Shown here one piece after another: positions 62,273-64,000 of a DNA stretch of 64,000 bases; position 1 is the stretch's first letter; each line of letters opens with the position of its first letter. The stretch is taken from positions 3,701,988 to 3,765,987 of the forward strand of contig NZ_CP011272.1 of assembly GCF_001610875.1 (NCBI RefSeq), read 5' to 3'. The notes below the pieces were generated by a model that saw nothing but the letters and a program-made list of their open reading frames with translations, searched no databases and had not been told where the DNA came from. This stretch comes from Pirellula sp. SH-Sr6A (lineage in GTDB: Bacteria; Planctomycetota; Planctomycetia; Pirellulales; Pirellulaceae). The position numbers were made by a program, and so were the translations under genes.

Positions 62273-64000
62273 CTATTCGTTCGTTGGAAACGAGTCGATT
62301 CGCGGAGCGATAGGATCAAAGGAGGGCTCGGTCGTCGGTACAACGATCGAGTCCGATATCCCCAAGTCGGATGTTCCCAAGTTCGATAAAGCTGGGTTCG
62401 ATAATGCTGAGGCTTGGGTCGTCGGCTCGAGAGGGATTTGCGGTAGGGCTGGAGGGGGGAGTGCCTCTGGGGGAACATCGATGGTGGTCGATGGGAGCGG
62501 CGAAATCGGTAAATCGCCCTCTGGGGCTTGCACTCGCCACTTCGGAGTGGAGGATCTCGATGTTTTGATTCCATCGGCAAAGACAATGTTGTTGTATTCC
62601 AGCAGCGTTCCTTTTTCGAAGTGGATATTCTTTAACGCGATCATGTATCGAACCAACGCATCGTAGAAAGCGGTGTCGGACTGCGAAACACGGCTTTGTG
62701 CATCCAGGATTTCGTTCACGTTGACTTGGTTGTTATTCTCTTCCAAGTTTTTTAGGATGGCGAGTTGCTCGTAGGCTGCCAATCGCTGGTTGAAGGTGGT
62801 TTGAGCAACAGAAAAACTTCGAATAGCGGCCGCGTAGGCATTGCTCAAATCATGAACGACTCGCCGCTCTTTCGCTTGGAGCAATTCTTGATCTTTCGCG
62901 AGCTTCAGCTGTGCATTTTTGACGTTGTTGTACGCGCGTCGGAATCCCACGGGTAGGTTCATCTCCAGGCCGAATTGCCACTCTTGGAATTGACCGGAGG
63001 TCATACTCGCTACCGCGTTGTCGAATTCCGCTTGGCTCTGGCTCCACAAGCTATCGCCGAAGCCGCGGATGCGGTATTGCGAGATCAGATCGAGTTGTGG
63101 TTTGAGAGCATTTTTGCTAGCGAGCAGTTCTAATCGGCTACGCGAGATTTGAAGATCTTGTTTTCTCAGTTCGGGTCGCAGACTCAGCGACTCTTGTACT
63201 AATTGTCCCCAATCGAATAAGACTTGAACCAGGATGGGGTCGTGCGCGGGGCGGATCATTCGTCCATCATTGATGGGAAGATTCATCAAGAGCCTGAGCC
63301 GGCGCTCTGCGGTGTGAACCCCTTCGATCGCTCGAAAGGACCCGCCGCTGCTTCCATTGTTGGTTCGTGTACCGTCGACTTCTCGTCCTGTCATCGCATC
63401 GAGGACTTGCGCTTCAAACCGGTAGTACTGTTCCCTCGCCCTTGCTTCTGAATCGCTCGATCCCGACTGTTGGTCTCGATAGTTCTTCTCAATTCGCCAC
63501 GTATTGAGAGCGGCGTCTCGGGCCGCGATTTTCGCTTCGAGGTTGCGGTATGCGAAATAGAGATCCCAATAGGCGTTCTCGACGTCGCTGACAAGATCCC
63601 GTATGGCCATCTCGTAGTCGAGGATTGCGGAATCGGTGTTGACGCGTGCGACGAGGATACCGTTGTAGACCCCCGGCGTGGATTTCGGGCCCGCGATTCG
63701 GTTGTATTCGAGCCCCCCTCCTCGTGCCAGGGGATGGCGAAATCCGACTTCGATATTCGTTTGCCAAACGCTGGGAAAAAGATTACTCGGCGCGTTGTTC
63801 GCATCGTACGACGTGTTTTTACGCGCGTAGAGATCGGTTCCGTACGCAGTTGTTTTGGTGAGTTCATTTTGGTAGTTGATCAAGTCTTGCTGGAGCAAGT
63901 TGGTACCACCACCGATCAATCGGTTGTTCAGAGGCAAGTCATTTTTGTTGACAGTGAGCCTGCTGTTGAATTGGGCGTCAAAGGCAGCGAGGGCCGATTC
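62273..64000 (-). CDS. TolC-family outer-membrane efflux protein, 5' end beyond the right edge
   Basis: At least 576 residues are visible; the frame reads through the right edge (ESALAAFDAQFNSRLTVNKN), so the start is outside. Features of the TolC/OEP family: a first repeat of long amphipathic helices (ENAYWDLYFAYRNLEAKI) with a beta-strand FQEWQFGLEMNLPVGFRRAY, then a second (LEENNNQVNVNEILDAQSRVSQSDTAFYDALVRYMIALKNI, quoted as NEILDAQSRVSQSDTAFYDA). TolC trimers form outer-membrane exit ducts for efflux or type I export. The C-terminal 90 residues are a Pro/Ser/Thr-rich tail (PEALPPPALPQIPLEP), unusual for TolC. It converges on the channel gene across 35 bases. No partner pump gene is inside the window. 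Confidence 0.87.
   Translation of the reverse strand, partial: ESALAAFDAQFNSRLTVNKNDLPLNNRLIGGGTNLLQQDLINYQNELTKTTAYGTDLYARKNTSYDANNAPSNLFPSVWQTNIEVGFRHPLARGGGLEYNRIAGPKSTPGVYNGILVARVNTDSAILDYEMAIRDLVSDVENAYWDLYFAYRNLEAKIAARDAALNTWRIEKNYRDQQSGSSDSEARAREQYYRFEAQVLDAMTGREVDGTRTNNGSSGGSFRAIEGVHTAERRLRLLMNLPINDGRMIRPAHDPILVQVLFDWGQLVQESLSLRPELRKQDLQISRSRLELLASKNALKPQLDLISQYRIRGFGDSLWSQSQAEFDNAVASMTSGQFQEWQFGLEMNLPVGFRRAYNNVKNAQLKLAKDQELLQAKERRVVHDLSNAYAAAIRSFSVAQTTFNQRLAAYEQLAILKNLEENNNQVNVNEILDAQSRVSQSDTAFYDALVRYMIALKNIHFEKGTLLEYNNIVFADGIKTSRSSTPKWRVQAPEGDLPISPLPSTTIDVPPEALPPPALPQIPLEPTTQASALSNPALSNLGTSDLGISDSIVVPTTEPSFDPIAPRIDSFPTNE

Overview
This window reads as a chromosomal piece of a planctomycete, most likely order Pirellulales. 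The evidence is the protein families rather than any marker gene. There are two very large PVC-type c-type cytochromes fused to ThuA domains, a DUF1571 protein, an SHD1-domain protein, FG-GAP and PQQ-propeller secreted proteins, a XylR-type AraC regulator beside a Gfo/Idh/MocA oxidoreductase, a Csp-like copper protein and a small membrane protein with the planctomycete-style WYQFHLSTLFVV motif. Base composition looks moderately GC-rich. I saw no rRNA, tRNA, insertion sequence, prophage or CRISPR array. Gene order mixes strands with short operons, and many starts lack a strong Shine-Dalgarno sequence.

Region 1 (1-12.4 kb) is mostly housekeeping and signalling. It holds a secreted alpha/beta-hydrolase cut by the left edge, queG (tRNA queuosine) coupled to a DUF393 thiol oxidoreductase, a GNAT acetyltransferase, a translationally coupled sugar isomerase/epimerase and SMP-30-like pair, an SHD1 protein overlapping guaB, a degenerate HD-GYP protein, a membrane metallophosphoesterase and a PAS-GAF-receiver protein.

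Region 2 (12.7-26.8 kb) holds a secreted FG-GAP protein, a GH2 glycosidase, a class II photolyase, a DUF1571 protein with an overlapping partner, class II fructose-bisphosphate aldolase with promoter and terminator, a secreted metallophosphatase, a PQQ-propeller protein, and a XylR-like regulator divergent from a Gfo/Idh/MocA oxidoreductase.

Region 3 (26.9-42.4 kb) holds two giant ThuA/PVC-cytochrome fusions, one with an added SGNH hydrolase domain. They are followed by tandem repeats flanking a 79-residue membrane protein, a secreted GDPD/PI-PLC-like phosphodiesterase, a Csp-like four-helix copper protein, a 34-residue membrane peptide, an S9 peptidase and a dicarboxylate/amino-acid symporter. 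With the Region 2 sugar genes this suggests polysaccharide and sugar catabolism at the cell surface.

Region 4 (42.4-62.2 kb) is the most unusual. On the minus strand, in transcription order, come a small basic protein, a full-length VgrG spike, an FHA-DUF6931 protein, a 1723-residue membrane protein with a pseudo-caspase N-terminus, a Cys-rich HEAT/SurA-PpiC lipoprotein, and a 1713-residue membrane protein with a pseudo-caspase N-terminus and an intact VWA domain. Divergently lie a TPR protein with a degenerate GT41 (O-GlcNAc-transferase-like) C-terminus, an unrecognised 367-residue protein and a NaChBac-like voltage-gated channel. No type VI sheath, tube or baseplate gene is present in the window. 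I propose this as an uncharacterised, envelope-anchored, VgrG-dependent system; that is inference. A TolC-family outer membrane protein runs off the right edge.
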